Below are positions 53,516-61,726 of a DNA stretch of 64,000 nt, in pieces. Source of the stretch: Novipirellula sp052161655 (lineage in GTDB: Bacteria; Planctomycetota; Planctomycetia; Pirellulales; Pirellulaceae); contig NZ_CP197418.1 in assembly GCF_052161655.1 (NCBI RefSeq), positions 1 to 64,000 on the forward strand, in the 5' to 3' direction. Positions within the stretch are counted from its first letter, which is position 1. Each line of letters opens with the position of its first letter. The notes beneath the pieces are model-generated. The model did not search any database. It was not told the DNA's origin and saw nothing but the letters and a program-made list of their open reading frames with translations. Both the position numbers and the translations under genes were made by a program.

Positions 53516-54289
53516 TCAATTAGTTTGGATTTGGTGCAAGTCCGGCGCTCCGCATTCGTACGGATCATCGGGATCGACGATCGGTTTGAGATGGTTGTCC
53601 GGCAACAGGTCGGATGGCCACTGGTGCAAATCGGATATCGTTTGCCAGAAGACGAACAACCACTGCGAAACCGCTCCGAAGTATTCGATGTGAGTTGATT
53701 CGCACATTTGCCAACAGGCCGCAGGCAACCAGTCGTGCATGTGGTCGCAAGCGTAACACGACAGTGCTTGCATCACGGTTTCGCGTGACGGATCGTCGGG
53801 GGCTTGCGACGCCATCGCCAACATCATCGCGACGAACTCGAGTTGACAGAGTAGGTGATCAGGCCGTTCGCCTTGTACGGTGCTGCCTTTAAAACCGAAG
53901 GCGTGATAGAAGCCACTCAAATCGCCAAGGATCTTTCCCTTGTCACGGCGAATATACGAAGCTTGGTTCAGCGGGCAAGCTTGGGCGCCGTCAAACATTC
54001 GCCAGTATTCGTCGGACCAGTCATCGTGCGACAACTCGCTGGCACAACGCAGTACGTCGTTAAGTGCAGAACGTGGACTCGGACGACTTGCCGCTTCGTC
54101 GGCAATGTCGGCTGCATCGCCCAGTGCATACCGCAAAAGGTCATCGATCATCGATTTTGTGGGATAGGCTTCCAGCCTGTCATTGACTGCTTGACAGGCT
54201 GGAAGCCTATCCCACTGCGGACGTAGCATTTCTACAGTCAACAAAACTAAATCAGCCTGTGCGGCGAGTGTGACGGCTTTCTCGTTCAC
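53516..54289 (-). CDS. TorD/NarJ-like molybdoenzyme chaperone with in-frame palindrome
   Basis: 257 residues, helical, with the redox-enzyme-maturation-protein features EYWRMFDGAQACPLNQASYIRRDKG and GDLSGFYHAFGF (typical E.y..lF.....P.yeS.y). The role is to hold the molybdoenzyme alpha subunit until cofactor is loaded and Tat export can proceed. Residues about 25-44 (WDRLPACQAVNDRLEAYPT) are the translation of the palindrome 54159-54215 and do not look like the family. The gene start overlaps the gamma-subunit stop by 4 bases (ATGA), so it belongs to the same operon. Identity as TorD family is firm; which enzyme it serves is inferred from position. Confidence 0.82.
   Translation of the reverse strand: MNEKAVTLAAQADLVLLTVEMLRPQWDRLPACQAVNDRLEAYPTKSMIDDLLRYALGDAADIADEAASRPSPRSALNDVLRCASELSHDDWSDEYWRMFDGAQACPLNQASYIRRDKGKILGDLSGFYHAFGFKGSTVQGERPDHLLCQLEFVAMMLAMASQAPDDPSRETVMQALSCYACDHMHDWLPAACWQMCESTHIEYFGAVSQWLFVFWQTISDLHQWPSDLLPDNHLKPIVDPDDPYECGAPDLHQIQTN
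54159..54215. repeat. 57-bp perfect palindrome inside the TorD-like gene
   Basis: Arms 54159-54182 and 54192-54215 are perfect 24-bp reverse complements with a 9-base loop. The element is 57 bases, 19 codons, so the reading frame is kept. The arms match the palindrome at 56581-56637 base for base over 23 bases, and share TAGGCTTCCAGCCT with the elements around the RAYT gene. Confidence 0.92.
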
Positions 54290-55299
54290 GGATCAATCCT
54301 CATCGGTGTCCAGTTCGTTATATTCTTGCGTCCGCCGCGATTGCCGGCGGTTCCATCCCAAACCGCAAACGCGATCAACTGCTGTCCTGGGTTTTCCTTG
54401 AACCGAGCGATCAGCGGGTCGGCCGTCTCGATCGGTCGGTCTATCACGACGTACCACTTGCCGTCACTCCAAGCTCCGCGTCCGTGACTTGGTGTCTCGC
54501 CAATGTGCGTCGCGCTACCGAACCCGTGTGCGGTCAGTTCCTCCACGGGGCTCTTGCGATCGAAATCCGCCATCGGGTTGCCGGCTGAAGCCGCAATCAT
54601 GTATTGCTTGGCCAGGGGGTCGCTAAATGATTTCTGCATCGTGAATGGTTTCTCACCGGTGGCGAACCAATACAAATCCGCATCGGAATTCGGGTGCGTG
54701 ATGGCCCAGTCCTGGAAACCTTCGTCCACATCCCTTTGCCACGTCGCTTTCCAGTGCAACATCCGCACTGGCATATTTGGGCCACCCATCGTGTAGGGTG
54801 CGCCATCGCTGAGCGGAAACTGCATCGCCACGGCGTCGGAGAATTTGCCAACATCACTCTGGTCCGCAATCTCGGGCTTGTCCCAGCTCAATCGCCACAC
54901 GTAACGCTGATCGTCTCGCACCGCTTGAACTCGCACGTTGGTGATCGAGCCGGCTTCGAGCACAGGAGGTGCGACTTGTTGTGGCAACATGGCAACATCC
55001 GCGACCGCGATCTTGTCCCAGAAAGGATCGAGTGGATCGTCGGTTGTCGGAGCCGCGGGGACTTTGCTGACCTTGACTTCCGGCAGCGGCACTTCAACAG
55101 TGGTCGTGGTTCCGACGGCTGGCGACGCGCCAGAAATCGCCGACGCAGCCGAGTTAAGGCTCTCGCCAACAGCCGGAACGACAACCACGACCGGTCGCCG
55201 AGTCACGATGAAGATCGAAGCAATCATCACAAGCAAAATCAGCAGCGCGCCGCCGACAATGCCCATCAACATTCGATTGTTGTCTGGTTTACTGTTCAT
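54286..55299 (-). CDS. Ethylbenzene-dehydrogenase-type gamma (haem b) subunit
   Basis: 337 residues from the ATG at 55299, with AGGAG just upstream. One membrane anchor near residues 12-32, then a proline/threonine-rich linker and a beta-rich domain of the EB_dh type that in EbdC/DdhC/ClrC-like proteins carries a haem b. Family features seen are SWDKPEIAD, AVAMQFPLS, PYTMGGPNMPVRMLHWKA and the later GRGAWSDGKWYVVIDRP. Anchoring by one helix rather than a free periplasmic form may place the enzyme at the membrane. It follows the beta subunit after 132 bases. Confidence 0.85.
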   Translation of the reverse strand: MNSKPDNNRMLMGIVGGALLILLVMIASIFIVTRRPVVVVVPAVGESLNSAASAISGASPAVGTTTTVEVPLPEVKVSKVPAAPTTDDPLDPFWDKIAVADVAMLPQQVAPPVLEAGSITNVRVQAVRDDQRYVWRLSWDKPEIADQSDVGKFSDAVAMQFPLSDGAPYTMGGPNMPVRMLHWKATWQRDVDEGFQDWAITHPNSDADLYWFATGEKPFTMQKSFSDPLAKQYMIAASAGNPMADFDRKSPVEELTAHGFGSATHIGETPSHGRGAWSDGKWYVVIDRPIETADPLIARFKENPGQQLIAFAVWDGTAGNRGGRKNITNWTPMRIDP

Positions 55300-55316
55300 G
55301 TTTTCTCCTCTTTGAC

Positions 55317-55393
55317 GTAGCGAAAGTCGCCAAGACTTTCCGTTTTTCGACATTTTGCAAACCGCTGCCGAAACTCTTGGCGAGTTTCGCTAC
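55317..55393. repeat. GTAGCGAAAGTCGCC inverted repeat
   Basis: Arms 55317-55340 and 55370-55393 pair over 24 bases with two compensating differences. It lies between the beta and gamma subunit genes. The left arm equals the sequence at 30948-30970. Confidence 0.82.
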
Positions 55394-55431
55394 AAAGCTC
55401 ACAGCCGAATTGGCCCTGAACGCAAGCCTCA

Positions 55432-56559
55432 TCAGGCCGTATTGTGTCGATACGCGTCATTCTTTTCGTCGTAATGTTTGCGGAAATAGTTCGGCTCAGT
55501 GAACGGCACGCGGGCGACTTCCACATCATCCACGTCCCAGCCCACCGCTTCGTCACCTTGTACTTCAAATCGTGTGATGATCCGTGGACTCGCCCCGAAC
55601 AACATCAACGCACCGAGTAGTTGTTTGTCGTCCTTCAAGTTGCGATACATGTCCTTGGCTTTCTCAACGCCTGGACCAAACAGTTGATCCAAGAACGGAT
55701 CCGGTACATGCACTGGAGGAATGTAGAACACGTTCGGTCCAGTTCCGAATTGTGGATAGCACGGCAGTGCGAGCTTGCGAATTTTGACGATGTAGTCGAT
55801 CGGATTGTCCTCGCGAGGTTCCTCCTGAGTCGACAAGAACCCGTGCATGCGGATTTTTCCGATGCACGACTCGACGCACAACGCAACGTTCCCTTGCTCC
55901 ACACGCGGGAAGCAACCAATGCACTTCTCGCTGGCTCGGTTGATGACGTTGAAGAACACCTTTTTGTATGGACACGCTTTGACGCATTCCTGGTATCCAC
56001 GACAGCGTTCCTGATCGACCAGTACGATGCCATCTTCTTCGCGTTTGTAAATCGCCTTTCGTGGACAAGCGGCCAGGCAGGCGGGGCTGTCACAGTGGTT
56101 GCAAATTCGAGCCAAATAGAACATCCAACCGTTGTGGGTGCCGTCAAAGTGCGACCCCTTGTCGATCATCTCCGACAAATCGTCTTCACCCAAGTTGGGC
56201 GAAGAATAATCACGCTCGGTAGGCAGGTGTCCAGCCGGCGGTTTGCCCTCGCCGTTCTTTTCAAAGATCGTGATCGAATGCAATTTCTTGCCGTCCCAAG
56301 TCGTGTCGCCTTGGATGTCCATCAGCTTGCTGTCCCAAGCCTGCGGATATCCGCCGTAGGGCTTGGTTTCGACGTTGTTCCAGAAAATCGTCTCCTGCCC
56401 CTTGCCGCTGGTCCAACAAGTTTTGCATGCGACCGTACATGTTTGGCACTCGATGCACTTGTTGGTATCGAAGACGTAGGCGACCTGTCGCTTTGGCGGC
56501 GGAGCGTCGTAAGGGTATTCTTGCTCGCGTCCGATGTGCCAGTTGAATCGTTTGACCAT
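55432..56559 (-). CDS. Type II DMSO-reductase-family iron-sulfur (beta) subunit, NxrB/PcrB-like
   Basis: Electron-transfer subunit with four Fe-S clusters. Ligands are C35, C38, C41, C45; C153, C156, C161, C165; C186, C192, C196, where the expected second Cys is Tyr189; and C213, C216, C228, C232. A non-cysteine residue in the third set is known from NarH-type proteins (a Trp), which gives a 3Fe-4S cluster. The blocks KCIECQTCTVACKTCWTSGKGQ, NNVETKPYGGYP and CRGYQECVKACPYKK match my memory of periplasmic NxrB/PcrB-type subunits more than NarH. No signal peptide: exported together with the Tat-bearing alpha subunit. 375 residues. Confidence 0.9.
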   Translation of the reverse strand: MVKRFNWHIGREQEYPYDAPPPKRQVAYVFDTNKCIECQTCTVACKTCWTSGKGQETIFWNNVETKPYGGYPQAWDSKLMDIQGDTTWDGKKLHSITIFEKNGEGKPPAGHLPTERDYSSPNLGEDDLSEMIDKGSHFDGTHNGWMFYLARICNHCDSPACLAACPRKAIYKREEDGIVLVDQERCRGYQECVKACPYKKVFFNVINRASEKCIGCFPRVEQGNVALCVESCIGKIRMHGFLSTQEEPREDNPIDYIVKIRKLALPCYPQFGTGPNVFYIPPVHVPDPFLDQLFGPGVEKAKDMYRNLKDDKQLLGALMLFGASPRIITRFEVQGDEAVGWDVDDVEVARVPFTEPNYFRKHYDEKNDAYRHNTA

Positions 56560-56580
56560 GGCTTGTCTTTCCTTTTCAAA

Positions 56581-56637
56581 GTGGGATAGGCTTCCAGCCT
56601 GTCAAAGCGTGGGCGACAGGCTGGAAGCCTATCCCAC
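56581..56637. repeat. 57-bp perfect palindrome between alpha and beta genes
   Basis: Arms 56581-56603 and 56615-56637 are perfect 23-bp reverse complements around an 11-base loop. It is the same element as 54159-54215. It falls 10 bases past the alpha stop and 21 bases before the beta start in the direction of transcription. Confidence 0.92.
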
Positions 56638-56647
56638 GATTTTTCCG

Positions 56648-59600
56648 CTACGCATTCTTGATCTTGCAAAAACTTCCCGCCATAAACTTCTTCAGCAAAT
56701 CGCTCTCGTAGGTAGGTCGCAGCCCCAATCCAGCTGGACGCCACAACCCCTTGCCCCCGATCCCGCCGGGTTCGGCTCGCGTGATTTTCACCATCGCTTC
56801 ACGTGGCGCACCCGTCGGACAATGCACGTCCGGCACGAACCCTTGAGTCATGTCCTGGGTCAGCATTTCTTTCACGTTCAGCGAATCGGTCATCCAAGTC
56901 GGCTTGAGGAAACCGCGTGTGCAACTTTGATGGCTGCCGCTGCGGAACATCGCCTTGTATTTGGTCGTCGGCGATTGCGCCATACCATCGGCTCGTTCCT
57001 TGGCACCTTGGACCGTTCCAAACGTAGCCCCGTGGGCGTTGTGCCACATCCGCGTCACACCGCGTGGCGTACCGGGGTAGTAACGCGCCCGAGCCATCAA
57101 GCGAGCCATCGCGTAGGCTTCCGGATTATGTTCCCAGCCGTGGAACGGGCGATCCTTCGGGTCGGCATCGATCCATACATAGTCGCCTTCCTCGATGCCC
57201 AGCTTTTTGGCGTCCAGGGGGTGCATGTCGATATACATCTCGCCGACCATCGGCATCCGGCGATCTTCGCGGTTCATGTCGCCAAACGGACCAAACCAGA
57301 CTGCGATGATGTCCACATCCGTTGGCGTGGTGTGCGCTCCGTGACGATACTTGGGCGTGTGGAAAACAAATTCGTAGCCGTATTTTTTTAGCGGATGTTC
57401 GGTGTGCAGCAACTCGTCCACCGTCAAGATCACATGCCGAGCCTGACGCGCATCGCCCGACAAGTCTTTGCGATCGGCACCGTAATCTTCGGGGGTCTTG
57501 GGATTCAGTAGTGGATGTTTGCCAGCGACAATCACGTTGGGTTCATAGAAAGTCGAGTCGATCGGCTCGCGATGGACGATCATATTCTCGCCGCTGTCCA
57601 TGAATTCCTGCTCGTCGCGATAGAACTCCAGTCGTCCCGATCGCGTGTACCAGGGCCGATGCTCGTTCGATTGCTCCCAGCCGCCGATCTTTGGATAGGT
57701 TCGTGTTTCCAAGATCGTTGGAATGCCCTGCTCCGCCTTCGCTTCCAAGTCCTCAATTTTGTAACCCCGTGTGGCGTTGGAGTGATCCAAGATCCGCTGC
57801 AAGTAGGGCCGCGATGTGCCCGCGTGAATGAACTTCCAGTAATCATCCATCCGCGTGTCGCCAATCAGCTTGCCCATCGCCGAACACAATCCAGCCGCAA
57901 CCTGAACGTCGCCGCGAGTATCGTGGATTCGTGGCAGCGGTGTCTCGGGGAAGATGTATAGAAACGGATTCGTAACGCTGATCGTCATGTCCGGGAACTT
58001 CATTTCGGCCCAGCTATCGACCGGGAAGACCACGTCGGCGTACTCGCAACTTGCCGTCCACCACCACTCATTCACGCCCACATACTCGACACGGCGAAGC
58101 GTATTGACGACGGTTTCGTAGTGTCCTTTGGCGTTGCCGATCAAAGAGTTCGAGTTCGATACATGAATCGACTTTGACGGCGTCGGCAAGTGCGTCTTAC
58201 CCGTTAGTACCGCATCGCCGTAACGCAGGATCGTGTCACCGTGATTAAAGTAGTGAACCGATTCGCCACGAAAATACTTCTTGAAATTTGTGACCGGTTT
58301 TTCGCCGTCCAATTCCGGCGCGAACGGGTTCTCGGCAATGTATTGCCCCAGACCACTGAAGAACGCAGCGCGGTAGTTTCCGGCATAGGAACCGACATTG
58401 CCCCCCACAAAACCAACATTGCGAGTCAAAGCTGCGATCAAGAAAACCGCGCGGTCTTTGAGGTCGCTGTTGAAGTACTGGTTCGGTCCCATGCCCAAAA
58501 CGAACGAGGTCTTCTCCGGATTGGCGGCGATTTGTTTCGCCAGTGAACGAATCGCGCCGGCCGGTGCCCACGTCAACTTCTCGACATCTTCGGGAGTGTA
58601 CGATCCGTCGAGCAATTCTTTCGTAACGTCGTAAACGGTGCGGCACTGAATCGTTTTTCCATCGGCCAACTTGACATCGAAGGTACCCGTCAGCGCTGGT
58701 TTGACACCCGTATCTGAAAAGAACTTGCCGACCAAGTCGCGATGGATCGCGTGCGGAGCTTTCCGGCCTTGATCCCACAATACGTAATCGCCCCACTCTT
58801 CACGGCGGGTGCTGGTCAGGATCGCACCAGGCTGGGCGTAGGGTTTGGGTGACTTTTCACCGGGCTGAGTAACAACGACGCCGTTTTTGAGTGCTTCGTT
58901 TTGGTAGTTGGGGAACACCTCATCGGCTCGCAGCATTTTGCCATTGTCCATGCGGACCAACAGCGGCAAATCGGTATGAGATGTGACGTACTGTTCGTCA
59001 TACAGTTTTTCCTGCATCACGACTTGAGCCAGCCCGAGCGCCAGTGCCGGCGTGGTGCCAGGACGAACAATGAACGCTTCGTCGGCTTTGCACGTCGTTG
59101 CGGAATACTCGGCGGCGATCACAACCACCTTGGAGCCTTTCATCCGTGCTTCGGTCAACCAGTGCGCATCGGGCATCTTGGTGCACACCCAATTCATACC
59201 CCAGACCAAAATCAAATTCGATCGCTCGACGTTACACAAATCAAAGTCAACGGTTTGTTGGCCGGTGACCATCGGGTGCCCCGGCGGCAAGTCGGTATGC
59301 CAGGAATAGTTGTCCCAACCACGAGCTCCAATCGCATCGTCTGGTTCGACGCCGCGAACTTTACTGTCCAACAGTGCCATCGAATTCGCCATCCGATATT
59401 GGGCAAAAATTCGTGTTGCACCGAGAGCCGCCATCCCGCCGCGGAATTTCAATGTCTGAGTTCCCGCCCCTTTGGTGGCATCAACCATCAACGGGTCGTA
59501 ACCCTGCGCCAGCAATCGTTTCTTACCTTCGTCGCCTGAATACGTTTCCGCGATGTTCTTCATCGCCTTGGCGCTGTAATCCAGCGCTTCGTCCCAAGTC

Positions 59601-60130
59601 ACGGCGACCCACGGATCACGGCCACGATTCAAATAGCGATCCGCGTCGACGGCGCCCGTGTCGGGATCGCGAGGAAATCCAGCATCGGCCCACTCTTTGA
59701 ATCCCTTGCGAACCAGCGGACGTTTGCAACGACGATCGCCGTAGAATCGGCGCACCAGTGCCAAGCCCTTCTGGCACACGCGTGGTTCCCAACGTTGGCT
59801 CGCCTTGTTTCCCGCAAGGTCGGTGGCTTTTGAAAAACCAAACGTTGGACTGATACGAGTGACGACGCCATTCTTGATGTGCGCGTTAAGCAAACAATTG
59901 TGTGTATCGTTGGGAGCGCACAAGAACGTGAACGTTGAGTCGGACTTATACAGATCACGATACAACTGTTCCCAATCGCGATTCGGGTAACGGCCCAACG
60001 GGTTGTCGACCGTCAGCGGTTCGATATTCTGAACCGCGGCTTGAGCCCAACCGTTGACGGTCGCTGCACTGGCCCCCGCCATGGTGAGCTGAAACAGAAA
60101 CTGACGGCGATTCCCTAGACGACCATCCAT
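56648..60130 (-). CDS. Type II DMSO-reductase-family molybdoenzyme alpha subunit, NxrA/PcrA-like
   Basis: 1160 residues from the ATG at 60130 (GGGAGG 7 bases upstream). A twin-arginine signal NRRQFLF (Arg8-Arg9) and an Ala-rich region predict export of folded enzyme. The N-terminal cluster site reads C71, Asp75, C79 and then C119 (CAPNDTHNC...VCQKG), with Asp where type II enzymes usually have a Cys or His. The Mo ligand is Asp280 in the HTDLPPGHP segment, equivalent to the Asp in YSDLP of NarG. The text KNW, CTKMPDAHW and EYSATTCKADEAF fit the type II group, and length is close to NxrA. Substrate could be nitrite, nitrate, chlorate or an unknown compound. Confidence 0.88.
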   Translation of the reverse strand: MDGRLGNRRQFLFQLTMAGASAATVNGWAQAAVQNIEPLTVDNPLGRYPNRDWEQLYRDLYKSDSTFTFLCAPNDTHNCLLNAHIKNGVVTRISPTFGFSKATDLAGNKASQRWEPRVCQKGLALVRRFYGDRRCKRPLVRKGFKEWADAGFPRDPDTGAVDADRYLNRGRDPWVAVTWDEALDYSAKAMKNIAETYSGDEGKKRLLAQGYDPLMVDATKGAGTQTLKFRGGMAALGATRIFAQYRMANSMALLDSKVRGVEPDDAIGARGWDNYSWHTDLPPGHPMVTGQQTVDFDLCNVERSNLILVWGMNWVCTKMPDAHWLTEARMKGSKVVVIAAEYSATTCKADEAFIVRPGTTPALALGLAQVVMQEKLYDEQYVTSHTDLPLLVRMDNGKMLRADEVFPNYQNEALKNGVVVTQPGEKSPKPYAQPGAILTSTRREEWGDYVLWDQGRKAPHAIHRDLVGKFFSDTGVKPALTGTFDVKLADGKTIQCRTVYDVTKELLDGSYTPEDVEKLTWAPAGAIRSLAKQIAANPEKTSFVLGMGPNQYFNSDLKDRAVFLIAALTRNVGFVGGNVGSYAGNYRAAFFSGLGQYIAENPFAPELDGEKPVTNFKKYFRGESVHYFNHGDTILRYGDAVLTGKTHLPTPSKSIHVSNSNSLIGNAKGHYETVVNTLRRVEYVGVNEWWWTASCEYADVVFPVDSWAEMKFPDMTISVTNPFLYIFPETPLPRIHDTRGDVQVAAGLCSAMGKLIGDTRMDDYWKFIHAGTSRPYLQRILDHSNATRGYKIEDLEAKAEQGIPTILETRTYPKIGGWEQSNEHRPWYTRSGRLEFYRDEQEFMDSGENMIVHREPIDSTFYEPNVIVAGKHPLLNPKTPEDYGADRKDLSGDARQARHVILTVDELLHTEHPLKKYGYEFVFHTPKYRHGAHTTPTDVDIIAVWFGPFGDMNREDRRMPMVGEMYIDMHPLDAKKLGIEEGDYVWIDADPKDRPFHGWEHNPEAYAMARLMARARYYPGTPRGVTRMWHNAHGATFGTVQGAKERADGMAQSPTTKYKAMFRSGSHQSCTRGFLKPTWMTDSLNVKEMLTQDMTQGFVPDVHCPTGAPREAMVKITRAEPGGIGGKGLWRPAGLGLRPTYESDLLKKFMAGSFCKIKNA

Positions 60131-60190
60131 TGCGATTCCCTCCCGAAGGGCGGTTCTGTGCAAAGATTTGGAGCGAAGTGATGATTCGCG

Positions 60191-60216
60191 AATTGCGGAG
60201 TTGCAATTCCGCAATT
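60191..60216. promoter_or_regulatory. Perfect dyad, candidate Rrf2 operator
   Basis: AATTGCGGA (60191-60199) and TCCGCAATT (60208-60216) are perfect reverse complements with an 8-base spacer, in the 185-bp gap between the alpha gene and the divergent Rrf2 gene. Position and dyad shape suit binding by the regulator encoded next to it. Confidence 0.6.
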
Positions 60217-60315
60217 GTGATTTTACAGTTGTCAATGGCCGTAGGTCAACTAATCGACCGTTGAATTTGGCCTCTGATACAAATTGCCGCAGGCCGTGAA
60301 CCATGAAGAGCAAAC

Positions 60316-60726
60316 ATGCTGCAACAAAAGACAACCCAAAACGCGATCGCCGTGATGAGCCGCTTGGCGGAACTCTATTCCGACTCGACCATCGTCGCGT
60401 CGTCTCGCGAACTGGCCAAGAGTCGTAATTTGCCCGCCCCTGTGGTTGCCAAAATCATGACCGAGTTGTCGCGAGGCGGATTGGTCAGCGGATCACCAGG
60501 CCCGGGCGGTGGCTACCGTTTGGCACGGCCCCCTGCTTCGATTTCACTCAAAGATGTCGCCGTGTTATTCGAACGCGAGACGGAAGGCTTGTGCGCCTAC
60601 GGTCCCGGTTGGTGTGGAACGAATGATCCCTGTCCACTGCACGACTCGATGGTTGCGATGAAGCAAACGTTCGAAGACTATTTGACCACTACAAGCTTCG
60701 CCGTGTTTGAGAAGCCTAAAAAATAG
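60316..60726 (+). CDS. Rrf2-family Fe-S transcription regulator
   Basis: 136 residues. Winged-helix DNA-binding N-terminus with SRELAKSRNLPAPVVAKIMTEL and LVSGSPGPGGGYRLA, typical of Rrf2 (IscR/NsrR/RirA). Three cysteines at 93, 100 and 106 in CAYGPGWCGTNDPC have the spacing C-x6-C-x5-C, close to IscR, and would bind a [2Fe-2S] or [4Fe-4S] cluster sensing iron, redox or nitric oxide. Divergent from the molybdoenzyme alpha gene. Likely represses or activates that operon in response to its sensed signal. Confidence 0.9.
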   Translation: MLQQKTTQNAIAVMSRLAELYSDSTIVASSRELAKSRNLPAPVVAKIMTELSRGGLVSGSPGPGGGYRLARPPASISLKDVAVLFERETEGLCAYGPGWCGTNDPCPLHDSMVAMKQTFEDYLTTTSFAVFEKPKK

Positions 60727-60896
60727 TGGAGCACGCTATTTCAGTCGTCTTTTTAATTGTGCCTGATACAAGTTCGCAGGTTGGAATTCGGCAGGATCAA
60801 GCTCAGGTCTTTTTCCACTACATCGCGACTCAGCAATCGATCAGCGCCGCTCGCTGTTCGGGATTCCGCTCGACTCATTTGCGAAAACTGAATGCA

Positions 60897-61481
60897 CTAT
60901 TCAGTCCGCAAGGGAATGCTGACGACGAGGCCGGCGAATTTCTTGCGACCATTGTTTTGAAAGGCCCCTTCATGGCAGCTTAAACATCCGCCAGTCAACG
61001 GGATTGCGACAGCGCGTCGAAAGAATCCGTCTTCCACCAATTCGACGTCTGTTGAGCCGGTGGCGATCTCCTTTGCAGCTCGCTTTTCAAATTCACTCTC
61101 GGGGGCGTGGTCGATGCTCATGGGTTTGAGGCTCGCCGATATCCAACGTGCTTCGACACCCGACTGATCTTCGATGTCGGAAAAGATGTCCTGCATCGAC
61201 CGCGCTGGAAGAACGGACTTGTCACGATGAAAGTAGCGGTCATGCAACATCACCAGCGTTGCCTTGTAAACATCTTGCATCACCGTCGCGCGATCGCGTG
61301 CCAGTTCGACGGACAGTTCGCCAGTCGCAACGAGCGGCGTGTCCGTTGGAGGCGACTCGCTGTCCACTGGACGCTCCGAGGCTTTGCTCGGCGCGGCGTC
61401 GTCGCTGCGTCCTCCCGGTGCGAAAGCTGCGTAGGCGACGGCGCACATCATCACCAACCCAATCAATCGACTGATCCTCAT
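60897..61481 (-). CDS. DUF3365/Tll0287-like haem-binding protein
   Basis: 194 residues with an N-terminal signal or anchor segment (about 7-24). The C-terminal part has one CLSCH (CxxCH) motif followed by GRKKFAGLVVSIPL, and the middle LVMLHDRYFHRDKSVLPARSMQDIFSD; together these match DUF3365, a PAS-like periplasmic haem c sensor domain of the Tll0287 type. It can be a redox sensor or electron carrier. Convergent with the Rrf2 gene and close to the molybdoenzyme; a link is plausible but not shown. Confidence 0.75.
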   Translation of the reverse strand: MRISRLIGLVMMCAVAYAAFAPGGRSDDAAPSKASERPVDSESPPTDTPLVATGELSVELARDRATVMQDVYKATLVMLHDRYFHRDKSVLPARSMQDIFSDIEDQSGVEARWISASLKPMSIDHAPESEFEKRAAKEIATGSTDVELVEDGFFRRAVAIPLTGGCLSCHEGAFQNNGRKKFAGLVVSIPLRTE

Positions 61482-61726
61482 CGCTTACGCTCCCACGCAA
61501 AGTGTGACCAACGACTTGTCGGGCAAATCCCGGTCATCCCCAAGGCGTGACCCACTGGAATTTGGTGGCGGCCGTTGCTATCCTGGAATTATGCACCCAG
61601 ATGTCTAGAATTGCAAGTGATCGGCCACGGATGAAGAAATTACAAGCAACTTGGCGACACGAGCCACGAAGCCGGAGATTACAGCGGTTGCCGAGTGCAA
61701 ATCGCTAACCTTTCATGGAGTCGATG

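Noticed and set aside
60131..60334. 68-residue N-terminal extension of the molybdoenzyme alpha subunit
   Set aside because: It would overlap the divergent promoter region and the Rrf2 start, and would place the twin-arginine signal internally.
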